NCBI GenBank assembly: GCA_947627735.1
Contig: CANQXG010000001.1
Coordinates: 144,406-207,477, forward strand
DNA: 63,072 nucleotides
Direction: 5' to 3'
DNA from: an uncultured Oscillospiraceae bacterium
GTDB taxonomy: Bacteria > Bacillota > Clostridia > Oscillospirales > Oscillospiraceae
The position numbers and the translations under genes are program-made. A model generated the notes under the pieces. The model was not told where the DNA came from and did not search any database. It saw only the letters and a list, made by a program, of their open reading frames with translations. Shown here one piece after another: positions 28,429-36,655 of the stretch (its first letter is position 1; each line of letters starts with the position of its first letter).

Positions 28429-28468
28429 AGGGACTTTTTCAAAAAATGCTGTAAGAACACCCGCACCA

Positions 28469-28641
28469 CGTCAGAAGCGTCTTGGAGATTCGAGGCCCTG
28501 GCAAGCCAGGTCCACTCATCGGCCAAGGCGCTTCTTCCTTTTCCCCACGCGGCAGGCGTGCCGCGCGGGGGCCAAGCAGTGTAAAACTCGCTTTGCGACC
28601 ACGATTCCTTTTGCCTGCGGTACAATACACTTTCTCCCCCG
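28469..28641. other. GC-rich stretch with inverted repeats, no gene assigned
   Basis: Between the island edge and an orphan terminator. It contains GCGGCA/TGCCGC-type repeats near 28540-28565. It has no convincing coding frame and does not resemble SRP RNA, tmRNA or RNase P. It may be the end of a gene or RNA lost on island entry. Confidence 0.35.
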
Positions 28642-28681
28642 CCCCGGGGCCTGGTTTAACAGGCCCCCGGGGTCTTTTTTT
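28642..28681 (+). terminator. Strong plus-strand terminator without an upstream gene
   Basis: Long GC stem (CCCCGGGGCCTG, 28642-28653, with 28660-28672; loop GTTTAA) followed by TCTTTTTTT. No plus-strand gene precedes it except the tRNA 2.6 kb upstream. Confidence 0.85.
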
Positions 28682-28758
28682 GTCCGTGTACAGGGCCTTT
28701 TGTTCTATTGGAATTTTCTATATATGCCCTTTGGCGGCCCAAATTCCCCATAAAATCA

Positions 28759-28787
28759 TTGACGCTTTTCATCACATTCTGTATAAT
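28759..28787 (+). promoter_or_regulatory. Sigma-A promoter for the M20D operon
   Basis: -35 TTGACG (28759-28764), 17-bp spacer, perfect -10 TATAAT (28782-28787). It starts a leader of about 67 bases. Confidence 0.85.
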
Positions 28788-28860
28788 GTAACCAATAATT
28801 CCCCGCGTGCGGTCCGTCTTTTTTGCCGGACCCGGTAATAATTTCTTAGGAGGGACCGGA

Positions 28861-30030
28861 ATGAACTACTATGAGCGCGCGTTGGAGCTGAAGCAGCAGT
28901 TACTGGACGACCGCCGGTATATGCACACCCACGCCGAGGCCGGGCTGGACATGCCTGTGACGAAGGCCTACGTGATGGAAAAGCTCCGCGCCTACGGACT
29001 GGAGCCGAAGGACTGCGGCCACGGCGTCACCGCCACCCTGGGCCACGGGGGGAAGACGCTTCTGCTGCGGGCGGACATGGACGCGCTGACCATGCCGGAG
29101 GAGAGCGGCCTGCCCTTCGCCTGCCCCACCGGCCAGACGGCCCACGCCTGCGGCCATGACATGCACGCGGCTATGCTCCTCACCGCCGCGAAGATGCTCA
29201 AGGAGAACGAGTCGGACCTGGAGGGCACCGTCAAGTTCATGTTCCAGCCAGCGGAGGAGACCTTCCAGGGCGGTCGGGACATGATCGCAAACGGCATCCT
29301 GGACGGCGTGGACGCGGCCCTGGCCTATCACGTGGGGCCGGGAAAGATGCCGGTGGGCATCTATATGTTCAACGCCGGCGGCACCATGATGTTCTCCAAT
29401 GACGGCTTCACCATCACCGTGAAGGGCCACGGCGGCCACGGCGCCTATCCCCACACCAGCATCGACCCCATCAACATCGGCGTGCACATCCATCTGGCCC
29501 TGCAGGAGCTGCTGGCCCGCGAGAGCGACCCCAGCTGGGCCTGCGTGGTGACGGTGGGACAGTTCACCGCCGGCTCCGCCCCCAACATCATCCCCGACAC
29601 CGCCGTGCTCCGGGGCACCATCCGCGCGGACAAGGCCGAGGCCCGGGAGAAGCTGGTCCGCCGCGTCCGGGAGGTATCCGAGGCGGTGGCCGCCGTCTAC
29701 GGCGGCAGCGCGGAGGTGGAGATGGCCGTGGGCGTGCCGCCGCTGATCTGTGACAAGAAGATGGTGGAGGACGTGGCCGGCTATATGAAGGAACTTGCCT
29801 TCCCCGGCGCCATGCCCTATCCCGGCGTCCAGGCCAGCGCCAGCGAGGACTTCGCCCTGGTGGCGGAGAAGGTCCCCTCGGCCTTCATGTATCTGTCCGC
29901 GGGCTTCCTGGACGAGCAGGGCGACTGGCCCGCCCACAACCCCAAGGTCCGCTTCAACGAGGATGTCCTGCCCATCGGCGCCGCCTGCCTTGCCCACTGC
30001 GCGGTTCGCTGGCTGCAGGACAACAAGTAA
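28861..30030 (+). CDS. M20D family amidohydrolase (aminoacylase-like)
   Basis: 389 residues from ATG 28861 (TAGGAGGG upstream). Metal ligands follow the M20D pattern: Cys97 and His99 in HACGHDMHAAM, Glu132/133 in FQPAEE, and a His in ALAYHVGP. A dimerisation domain contains VKGHGGHGAYPHTSIDPI. M20D enzymes hydrolyse N-acyl or N-aryl amino acids and some dipeptides in the cytoplasm. It heads a three-gene operon with two integral membrane proteins, which suggests that its substrate is imported by them. Confidence 0.92.
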   Translation: MNYYERALELKQQLLDDRRYMHTHAEAGLDMPVTKAYVMEKLRAYGLEPKDCGHGVTATLGHGGKTLLLRADMDALTMPEESGLPFACPTGQTAHACGHDMHAAMLLTAAKMLKENESDLEGTVKFMFQPAEETFQGGRDMIANGILDGVDAALAYHVGPGKMPVGIYMFNAGGTMMFSNDGFTITVKGHGGHGAYPHTSIDPINIGVHIHLALQELLARESDPSWACVVTVGQFTAGSAPNIIPDTAVLRGTIRADKAEAREKLVRRVREVSEAVAAVYGGSAEVEMAVGVPPLICDKKMVEDVAGYMKELAFPGAMPYPGVQASASEDFALVAEKVPSAFMYLSAGFLDEQGDWPAHNPKVRFNEDVLPIGAACLAHCAVRWLQDNK

Positions 30031-30067
30031 CGGCAACAAATAATTTGAAAGGAAGGAAGAGTATCAA

Positions 30068-30790
30068 ATGGCAACTATGAGAGACATCGCGACCAGCCCG
30101 CTGCTGCTGGTGCTGGTCGCCGTCGGCCTGGCGTACATCGTCGGGTTCTCCGTGCTGTATCTTGTCAAGGCGTATAAACGCGCCCAGGCGCTGGGGGTCA
30201 CGAAGGAGGACCTGTCCCGCGTCATCAAGACCAGCGCGGTTTCCTCCATCGTCCCCGCCATCTCCATCGCTATCGGCCTGTTCGCCCTCATCGGTTCTCT
30301 GGGCACGGTCTGGTCCTGGTGGCGGCTGAGCGTCATCGGCTCGCTGTCCTATGAGACCCTGTTCTCCGGCAACATCGCCAAGGTCCTGGGCTATATGAGC
30401 TCCGCCGAGATGATGAACACCGCCTCCGGCCAGGAGTTCGGCATCATCATGATCCTGATGAGCGTGGGCATGCTCAGCGGGTTCCTGATCCTGATCCCCT
30501 TCGGCAAGAAGTACGCCACCAGCGTGGACAAGTCCCAGGGCGCGACCAACCCCTGGAAGATGGTCTTCAGCGGCTGCTTCATGCTGTGCCTGCTGGCTGT
30601 GTACGTGCCGGTGCTGCTGTTCGGCGACACCGTCCAGGCGGCGGTCATGCTCACCGGCCTGGTGGTGGCGATCGTCCTCGGCATCCTGGCAAAGAAGCCC
30701 AAGCTGGGCTGGCTGAACGACTTTATCATGGCCATCTCCATGATAGCCGGCATGGCCTCCGCGCAGCTGTGGGTCAACCTCTTCGGTTGA
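30068..30790 (+). CDS. DUF5058 integral membrane protein
   Basis: 240 residues with about six membrane helices (LLLVLVAVGLAYIVGFSVLY at the N-terminus, SSIVPAISIAIGLFALIGSL, IIMILMSVGMLSGFLILIP and others). The conserved WSWWRLSVIGS follows the second helix. DUF5058 proteins have no demonstrated function. AAGGAAGGAAG precedes the start. It lies 37 bases after the M20D gene and 18 bases before another membrane gene. This arrangement points to a two-component transporter or channel for an acyl-amino acid or peptide. Confidence 0.88.
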   Translation: MATMRDIATSPLLLVLVAVGLAYIVGFSVLYLVKAYKRAQALGVTKEDLSRVIKTSAVSSIVPAISIAIGLFALIGSLGTVWSWWRLSVIGSLSYETLFSGNIAKVLGYMSSAEMMNTASGQEFGIIMILMSVGMLSGFLILIPFGKKYATSVDKSQGATNPWKMVFSGCFMLCLLAVYVPVLLFGDTVQAAVMLTGLVVAIVLGILAKKPKLGWLNDFIMAISMIAGMASAQLWVNLFG

Positions 30791-30808
30791 TAAAAGGAGG
30801 AACTGACA

Positions 30809-31573
30809 ATGAGTAAGAAAAACAGCACTCCCGTGGCTCTTGATCCCTTCCAGGCGTGGTGCCACCGCTGGGGCCGCGCCGGAACGGTCATCGCCCTGAT
30901 CTATATGGTCGCCCTGCCCTTCGTCGTTCTGGGCGTCTACCACTGCGTCCCGCCCATCGGGCAGGTGTTCAACCTGGCCACCTTTGGCCTGCTTATCATC
31001 TATATCGCCGTGGGCATCTCCGAGGCGCTGAGCTATATCCCCATCATGGGCGCGTCCTCCTATCTGGGCTTCATCACCGGCAACATCATGAACCTGAAGG
31101 TCCCCGTGGCCGTCAACGCCATCAAGACCGCCAATCAGGAACCCAGCACCCCCGCCGGCGACTGTGTGGCCGCCATCGGCATCGCGGTCAGCTCCATCGT
31201 CACCGTGGTGATCCTGGCCGTCACCGCCCTGCTCAGCTCCCAGCTCAGCTTCCTGTATGACATCCCCGCCTTCCGTACCGCCTCCGACTACCTGATCCCG
31301 GCTCTGTTCGGCTCCATGACCCTGGGCCTGTTCGCCAGCACCAGCTCCGGCAGCAAGGTGGTCAAGAACGGCATCATGGGCGTGGTCCCCGTGATCGTCC
31401 TGGTCAGCGTCATCACCCTGGGCGCCCGCATCGTGGGCGGCACATCCGCCTCCACCGCCATCATGGGCCTGGTGGGTCCCATCATCATGGTGATGCTCCC
31501 CATCGCCATCCTGTCCAGCTGGATCATGTACAAAAAGGGCATCATCAAGGTCGTGGACAACGACAAGAAGTGA
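30809..31573 (+). CDS. Integral membrane partner of DUF5058 protein
   Basis: 254 residues with about six membrane helices. It begins with a soluble ~25-residue stretch. Conserved-looking loops are EALSYIPIMGASSYLGFITG and NIMNLKVPVAVNAIKTAN. The Asn/Met/Gly-rich region between helices 3 and 4 resembles substrate-binding hairpins of small transporters, but this is impressionistic. AAAGGAGG precedes the start. I do not recognise a named family. With DUF5058 it probably forms one transport unit feeding the M20D enzyme. A terminator closes the operon. Confidence 0.85.
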   Translation: MSKKNSTPVALDPFQAWCHRWGRAGTVIALIYMVALPFVVLGVYHCVPPIGQVFNLATFGLLIIYIAVGISEALSYIPIMGASSYLGFITGNIMNLKVPVAVNAIKTANQEPSTPAGDCVAAIGIAVSSIVTVVILAVTALLSSQLSFLYDIPAFRTASDYLIPALFGSMTLGLFASTSSGSKVVKNGIMGVVPVIVLVSVITLGARIVGGTSASTAIMGLVGPIIMVMLPIAILSSWIMYKKGIIKVVDNDKK

Positions 31574-31585
31574 TCCCCACACAAG

Positions 31586-31616
31586 AAAAACGCCCGCCTC
31601 TCGGCGGGCGTTTTTT
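31586..31616. terminator. Bidirectional terminator
   Basis: CGCCCGCC (31591-31598) / GGCGGGCG (31603-31610), loop TCTC, with A-run before and T-run after. It ends the M20D operon and the convergent HerA-like gene. Confidence 0.95.
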
Positions 31617-31630
31617 GTTGCTGTCTGGAT

Positions 31631-33292
31631 TTACCGGAAGAAACCGCCGATCAGGTCGCTGACGATGTTGCCGGCGAATTGGCTGGCGGCGTTGCGCACG
31701 GTCTTGCTGGAGTTGCCCAGCAGGCCCCGGGTGATGCTCTTGGTGGCCTGGCGGCCCATGCTCTTGGCGGTGTTGCGGGTGGCCCGGATGATGCTCTGCT
31801 CCATCTTGGTGTGGCCGTACTTGTCCCGGCCCTCGGCCTTATACTGGGCCTGGAGGGCCTTCTCCTCGGCCTTGCGCTGGCGCTCCTCCTCCCGGGCGGC
31901 CTTTTCGGCGGCCTTCTGCTGGGCGAGGGCGGCCTTCTCCTCGGCCTTGGCCTCCTCCTCGGCCTGCTTTTCCGCCTCGATCTGTGCCTGCTCCTGGGCG
32001 GCGGCCTCGGCCTGCTCGGTGAGGATCTCATAGGCGGAGCGCTCGTCCACCGCGTCCTTATACTTGCCGAAGAGGGGATCGTTCACCACCAGCATGGCCC
32101 GGGCGGCATCATCCAGGGCCACCAGCCCGCTCTGGGGCGGGCAGATGGTGGTCTTCTCCACCACCGAGGGCACGCCCCCCTCGTCCAGCATGGACACCAG
32201 CGCCACGCCGGTGCCCAGCGCGCCGATGGCGTCCTCGGTCTTGAAGGCGGGATTGGGCCGGAAGCTCTGCACCGCCGCCCGCACGGCCTTCTGCTCGGCG
32301 GGGGTATAGGCGTGCAGGGCGTGCTGCACCCGGTTGTTCAGCTGGGCCAGCACCGCGTCGGGGATATCCGCCGGGCTTTGGGAGATGAAGAAGATGCCCA
32401 CGCCCTTGCTGCGGATCAGCTTCACCACCTGCACCACCTTCTCCACCAGCGCCTTGGGCGCGTCGGAGAAGAGCATATGGGCCTCGTCGAAGAAGAACAC
32501 CAGCTTGGGCTTGTCCTGATCCCCCACCTCCGGCAGGGCCTCGTACAGCTCCGACAGCATCCACAGCATGAACGTGGCGTACAGCAGCGGCGTCTGGGCC
32601 AACTGGACGCAGTGGAGGATGTTGATGGTCCCCCGGCCGTCGGCGGCCTGGGACAGCCAGTCGCCGATCTCCAGGTCCGGCTCGCCGAAGAACTGCACGG
32701 CCCCCTCGTTCTCCAGGGCCAGCAACGCCCGCTGGATGGCGCCCACGCTCTGGCTGGTCACGTTGCCGTAGGTGTTGACGAAGTCGCCCTTGTGCTCCCC
32801 CAGCCAGGCCAGCAGCGCCCGCAGGTCCTTCAGGTCGATGACCTCCCAGCCGTTGTCGTCCGCCACACGGAAGGCGATGTTCAGCACCCCCTCCTGGGCG
32901 TCGGTGAGATCGAGAAGCCTGCTCAGCAGCACCGGCCCCACGTCCGTGACCGTGGCCCGCACGGGGATGCCCCCCTTGCCGAACACGTCCCAGAACCGGC
33001 AGGGATAGCCGGTGTACCTGAAGTTCGCCGGGTCTATGCCCACGCTCTCCAGCCGCTGGCGCATCTTGTCGCTGTCGGCGCCGGCCAGGGCCGCGCCGGA
33101 CACGTCGCCCTTGATATCCGCCAGGAATACGGGCACCCCCATGTCGGAGAAGCCCTCCGCCAGCACCTTCAAGGTGACGGTCTTGCCGGTGCCGGTGGCG
33201 CCGGCGATGAGGCCGTGGCGGTTGGCCATGCCGGGGATGAGCCAGACGGGCTGATCGCCCTTGCCCACCAGTATTTTGCCGTCCTGGAGCAT
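31631..33292 (-). CDS. HerA/DUF853-type ATPase (YjgR-like)
   Basis: 553 residues from ATG 33292 (AGGGGG about 10 bases upstream); a frame reaching 33325 has a poorer site. Walker A is GATGTGKTVTLKVLAEGF, Walker B LVFFFDEAHMLFSDAPK, and FFISQSPADIPDAV is the sensor motif of this group. The C-terminal ~130 residues contain a long Ala/Glu/Lys coiled coil, then a basic tail. DUF853 proteins are related to HerA translocases, but no process has been settled for them. No nuclease partner such as NurA is adjacent. It is monocistronic. Confidence 0.93.
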   Translation of the reverse strand: MLQDGKILVGKGDQPVWLIPGMANRHGLIAGATGTGKTVTLKVLAEGFSDMGVPVFLADIKGDVSGAALAGADSDKMRQRLESVGIDPANFRYTGYPCRFWDVFGKGGIPVRATVTDVGPVLLSRLLDLTDAQEGVLNIAFRVADDNGWEVIDLKDLRALLAWLGEHKGDFVNTYGNVTSQSVGAIQRALLALENEGAVQFFGEPDLEIGDWLSQAADGRGTINILHCVQLAQTPLLYATFMLWMLSELYEALPEVGDQDKPKLVFFFDEAHMLFSDAPKALVEKVVQVVKLIRSKGVGIFFISQSPADIPDAVLAQLNNRVQHALHAYTPAEQKAVRAAVQSFRPNPAFKTEDAIGALGTGVALVSMLDEGGVPSVVEKTTICPPQSGLVALDDAARAMLVVNDPLFGKYKDAVDERSAYEILTEQAEAAAQEQAQIEAEKQAEEEAKAEEKAALAQQKAAEKAAREEERQRKAEEKALQAQYKAEGRDKYGHTKMEQSIIRATRNTAKSMGRQATKSITRGLLGNSSKTVRNAASQFAGNIVSDLIGGFFR

Positions 33293-33375
33293 GATATGAT
33301 GTCCCCCTGTCCTGTTTTTTCCCATGATACCACACTTTTCCCCAAAAGGAAAGACACATCCCGCGCGATCGTTCG

Positions 33376-33404
33376 TTGCGGCGGCCTGCGGAAAGGGGTA
33401 TAAT
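33376..33404 (+). promoter_or_regulatory. Sigma-A promoter for the DUF4358 lipoprotein
   Basis: -35 TTGCGG (33376-33381), 17-bp spacer, perfect -10 TATAAT (33399-33404). The leader contains a GCCGGAG/CTCCGGC hairpin at about 33441-33462. Confidence 0.75.
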
Positions 33405-33502
33405 GGACCTGACCCCAGATGCCGGGAACATTTTCCCCGCCGGAGCGTCTGACCTCCGGCCGGAGCATCCCGGTCGATAACATGAGCAAGGAGAAATGAC
33501 TT

Positions 33503-33976
33503 ATGATACGGATGAAAAAGTCCCTGGCCCTGCTGCTGGTCCTGTGCCTGGCAGCGACGGTGGCCGGCTGCGGCAAGGCCGACAGCTTCACCACGGACCT
33601 GTCCGCCTTTTACGGCGATATCACGGCGGACGAGGGCTTCCCCATGATGATGGAGATCGACGAGGACATAGCGGAGAACTTCTATCCAGGCCTGGCCGCC
33701 ATCGAGCGGAAGCAGACGGTGCTCTATACCGCCGCCATCTCCGCCACCCCCTGCGAGATCGCCATGGTGGAGGTGGCCGACCCCGCCGACGCCAAGGCGG
33801 TGGAGGAGATCTTCCAGGCCCGCATCGACGCCCAGGTGGCCGGCGGCGCCTGGTACCCGGACACCATCGCGGGCTGGGAGAACAACGCCGTCATCGTCAC
33901 TCGCGGCGGGTGCGTGTGCCTGTTCGTGGTGGACCCCTCCCTGGGCGACCCGGCGGCGGCCTTCAACGCCCTGTGA
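33503..33976 (+). CDS. DUF4358-type lipoprotein
   Basis: 157 residues. A signal peptide with a basic start and hydrophobic core ends in a lipobox-like AATVAGC, so the mature protein is lipid-anchored. The body has the DUF4358 pattern (FYPGLAAIERKQTVLYTAAI, CEIAMVEVADPADAKAVEEI). DUF4358 proteins are Firmicutes surface proteins of unknown function. AAGGAG precedes the start. It has its own promoter and terminator. Confidence 0.85.
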   Translation: MIRMKKSLALLLVLCLAATVAGCGKADSFTTDLSAFYGDITADEGFPMMMEIDEDIAENFYPGLAAIERKQTVLYTAAISATPCEIAMVEVADPADAKAVEEIFQARIDAQVAGGAWYPDTIAGWENNAVIVTRGGCVCLFVVDPSLGDPAAAFNAL

Positions 33977-33994
33977 CCATCCCTCAAACGCACA

Positions 33995-34032
33995 AAGGCG
34001 GATATGTCTTTCGACATATCCGCCTTATTTTT
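33995..34032 (+). terminator. Rho-independent terminator
   Basis: 14-bp perfect stem (AAGGCGGATATGTC, 33995-34008, with 34013-34026, loop TTTC) followed by ATTTTTA. It lies between the convergent DUF4358 and serpin genes. Confidence 0.9.
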
Positions 34033-34041
34033 ATCCCGACC

Positions 34042-35289
34042 TCAGGCCGGGTCCGTCATGGCGCCGATGAAGATGGGCACGTTGGTCTTTGCGTCCAGGA
34101 TCATGTACAGGAACGGCCTGTTCAGGGTGATGGTCTCGTACTGCATGGCCGCCCCGGCCTCCACCTCCACGGCGGTGGCCGCTCCGGCCTGGGTGCCCTG
34201 CTCGTCCACGGCCAGATAGGTCTTGTGCAGCACCCGGCTGACGTACAGCGGCCCGGCGGAGCATGTGCCCATGGCGGACAGGTCCGCTTTGGACGGGTCG
34301 AACAGGTCCCCCATGCCCATGTCCGTCAGGGCCTGGTCCAGCTCTCCGGCGTACTCGGTGGTGAACCGGGGGATGGCGGCGAACACGGGCACATCCTCCC
34401 GCACCGCGCCCAGCGTCCGGCTCAGCCGTTCCCCGGTCAGGCCGGACACGTACTCCGCCAGGGACACGCCCTCCTCCGGCAGCAGCGCCGCAAAGGCGTA
34501 ATCCCGCCCCTCGTAGTACTTCACGAATCCCTTGGCCTGCTCGTCCTCAAAGTAGGCGAACTCCGTGGAATACATCAGCTCCACAGGCCGCTCTTCGCCG
34601 CTTTCCGTGACGAACACGCTCTCGTCCACCTGGTCCTCCCGGTAGATCTGCTCCCAGGTGCCGTCGAAGCTCAGGGCGTTGACCAGATAGAGCACGGCCT
34701 CTGCGGGGATCTCGTCCACGATCCGCTCGATCCGGCCCTTGGTATTGGCCGCGACGAAGGCGTTGATGTCCGCCGCGGCGGAGCCGTCGAAGGGCACGGC
34801 AAAGGCCCCCGCGCCGTAATAGTCGGCGTTGGCCTGCAAAAACGCCTTGGCCGGCTCCACGGCCCCCTCCCGGAACCATATGCCGTTGGCCATGGCGGTG
34901 CCCGGCCCCAGGCTGTCCGCCCAGGCGGCCATGGCGCCGTTCAGGCTGTCCCGGTCCAGGCCGAAGGCCGCCTCCATCTGTGCCAGGGTGTCCCCCGCCG
35001 CGCCGTTGGCGGTCATGGCCATGGCCTGGATCACCGACAGTGGCGAGATGAGGATATTGTCCCCGTCCATGGACGACTTGAGAAGCTCCACGCCGAAGCC
35101 GGTGACCGCCCGGGCGGCGTCGCCGTCCATGGCCGCGGCGTCCGCCGGATCACGGGCGGACACGTCCTCCATCAGGTCCCGGCTCCCGGGCCGGGCCGGC
35201 TCCGGGCCAGGTTCCTTCCCCGCCAGGTCCCCGCCGGCGCACCCGGCCAGCAGCGCCATCGTCAGCGCTAGAGCAAACACACGCTTCAT
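34042..35289 (-). CDS. Serpin (serine protease inhibitor) lipoprotein
   Basis: 415 residues. A lipoprotein signal ends LLAGC, then a ~45-residue linker leads to a full serpin domain (NILISPLSVIQAMAMTANGA near its start, ALSFDGTWEQIYREDQVDES mid-domain, LNRPFLYMILDAKTNVPIFI at the end). The reactive-centre hinge is DEQGTQAGAATAVEVEAGAA, with small residues at P15-P9 as required for an inhibitory serpin. Counting from the hinge puts P1 near Gly or Ala, which would suit elastase-like proteases; the loop length makes this uncertain. AAGGAGG precedes the start. It could shield the cell from host or community proteases. Confidence 0.93.
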   Translation of the reverse strand: MKRVFALALTMALLAGCAGGDLAGKEPGPEPARPGSRDLMEDVSARDPADAAAMDGDAARAVTGFGVELLKSSMDGDNILISPLSVIQAMAMTANGAAGDTLAQMEAAFGLDRDSLNGAMAAWADSLGPGTAMANGIWFREGAVEPAKAFLQANADYYGAGAFAVPFDGSAAADINAFVAANTKGRIERIVDEIPAEAVLYLVNALSFDGTWEQIYREDQVDESVFVTESGEERPVELMYSTEFAYFEDEQAKGFVKYYEGRDYAFAALLPEEGVSLAEYVSGLTGERLSRTLGAVREDVPVFAAIPRFTTEYAGELDQALTDMGMGDLFDPSKADLSAMGTCSAGPLYVSRVLHKTYLAVDEQGTQAGAATAVEVEAGAAMQYETITLNRPFLYMILDAKTNVPIFIGAMTDPA

Positions 35290-35367
35290 ATCCCGTGCCT
35301 CCTTGTTTACCAGTCTGTCCCCTATGACGGCCCGCGGGCCAAAAAGTTCCCGCCTGTCCGGGTTTTT

Positions 35368-36585
35368 TTATTGGCAGTCCAGCACGATCTTGAACACGCC
35401 GGTCGGATCGTCCATGGCCAGGCGCAGGGCCTTTTTGTATTCATCCAGGGGGAAGTGGTGGCTGACGAAGCCGTCCACGGTGTACCTGCCGTCCCGTATC
35501 CACTGCTGGGTGAGGTCGAAGGTGTACATCCGCTGACCCTGCCACTGCTCCATGCCGTGGGAGTCCACGCCGATCACGGTCAGCTCCTGCCACCAGACCG
35601 GCGTTTCGTCGTACCGGATGGCGTTCATATGGTGGCCCAGCTTCACGAAGGTGCCCCGTGCCCGCAGCAGCCGCACCCCCAGGGTGTTGGACCAGTCCCC
35701 GCCGATGCAGTCGTAAGCCCGGTCGAAGCCGCCGAAGAAAAACCGGTTTTTCCGGTTCATGCCCTGATAGACGGGGCTGCCGCCGCAGGCAGCGCTGGCC
35801 GCCTCCAGCGCGTCGCCTGTGAGGATATGGTCCGCCCCCAGACGCAGGGCGAAGTCCAGCTTGTCCTTCGTCCGGCTCATGGCCCAGATCTCACACGCCG
35901 GCTGGATCACCTTCAGCGCCTGGACGATGGCCAGGCCGATGACGCCGCAGCCCATCACCAGCACCTTCTCCCCCGGCTTAGGCACGCTCAGCAGCACCGC
36001 GTGCACCGCCACGCTGGCCGGCTCCACCATCACCGCCTGGTCCACGGTCAGCTCCGGCAGGATCTTGTAAAGCTGCTGCTGGGGCGCGATGAAGCTGTCG
36101 CCCCACCCCGCGCCGGTCCAGGGCAGATCGAACCGGGGCTTGGCGCCGTAATTCATGCAGATGCTGTAATTGCCGGCGGCGCAGTTGGGGCACCGGGGCA
36201 GGTCCTTGTTGTCGCACCCGGCCATATAGGCCCGGATGCCCACCCGGTCGCCCACCTGTACGTCCGTGACCGCGCCGCCCACCTCCGTCACCACGCCCAC
36301 GTTCTCATGGCCCAGGAAGGTCCTGCGGCTGGCGGGGATAGGTTCCAGGGCGGAGTCGGTGCCGGTGGTGGCCTTGAAAAAGCTCACGTCCGTGCCGCAG
36401 ACGCCGCAGGCGATGTTCTTCACCCGCACCCAGTTGTCCGCCGGCAGGGGCGGATCGGGGATGTCGGCGGCATATTTCACCGCGTTGATGCCGGTGAACA
36501 GCAGCCCCCGGGTGGCCTTGGTCCGGGCCGCCGCCTTGGTGGCCAGGATACGGGGGATGTCTTTATCAAAATAGATGGTCTTCAT
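35368..36585 (-). CDS. Zinc-dependent medium-chain alcohol/polyol dehydrogenase
   Basis: 405 residues from ATG 36585 (GGGAGG upstream). Catalytic zinc ligands are Cys in ACGVCGTD and His in LGHENVG. A structural zinc lobe is suggested by AGCDNKDLPRCPNCAAGNYSIC, with atypical spacing of the first Cys. The Rossmann fold has VMGCGVIGLA. The length and inserts (WWQELTVIGVDSHGMEQW, QGQRMYTFDLTQQWI) resemble uncharacterised threonine/sorbitol-dehydrogenase-like enzymes. Substrate unknown. It lies between the serpin and M1 peptidase genes on the same strand, but 78 and about 70 bases from them. Confidence 0.9.
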   Translation of the reverse strand: MKTIYFDKDIPRILATKAAARTKATRGLLFTGINAVKYAADIPDPPLPADNWVRVKNIACGVCGTDVSFFKATTGTDSALEPIPASRRTFLGHENVGVVTEVGGAVTDVQVGDRVGIRAYMAGCDNKDLPRCPNCAAGNYSICMNYGAKPRFDLPWTGAGWGDSFIAPQQQLYKILPELTVDQAVMVEPASVAVHAVLLSVPKPGEKVLVMGCGVIGLAIVQALKVIQPACEIWAMSRTKDKLDFALRLGADHILTGDALEAASAACGGSPVYQGMNRKNRFFFGGFDRAYDCIGGDWSNTLGVRLLRARGTFVKLGHHMNAIRYDETPVWWQELTVIGVDSHGMEQWQGQRMYTFDLTQQWIRDGRYTVDGFVSHHFPLDEYKKALRLAMDDPTGVFKIVLDCQ

Positions 36586-36655
36586 CGCGCGCCTCCCGCC
36601 TTTGTCGTCGGCAAGATTGTACCAAATTTTCCCCGTCCCAGCAAGGGGCATGGTT

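Larger units (their letters stand above)
26008..28468. mobile_element. Probable tRNA-Leu-associated genomic island, non-autonomous or decayed
   Basis: Composition changes abruptly from GC-rich to AT-rich right after the tRNA and back again near 28460. CCCGCACCA, the last nine bases of the tRNA, recurs at 28460-28468, suggesting a degenerate attachment repeat. A 20-base inverted repeat (18 matches) lies just inside both ends (26054-26073 and 28409-28428). Cargo is a DUF4177-like gene, an unknown gene and a toxin-antitoxin pair. No integrase, relaxase or excisionase is present. The boundaries are inferred. Confidence 0.5.

Noticed and set aside
26008-28468. Prophage or integrative conjugative element
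   Set aside because: No integrase, relaxase, capsid, portal, terminase or secretion genes are present; only small cargo genes.
28469-28641. SRP RNA, 6S RNA or tmRNA before the orphan terminator
   Set aside because: None of the conserved bases or helices of these RNAs could be found, only local GC-rich repeats.
33482-33499. Five-codon leader peptide (MSKEK) before the DUF4358 gene
   Set aside because: It overlaps the ribosome site of the real gene and has no ribosome site of its own; chance is more likely.
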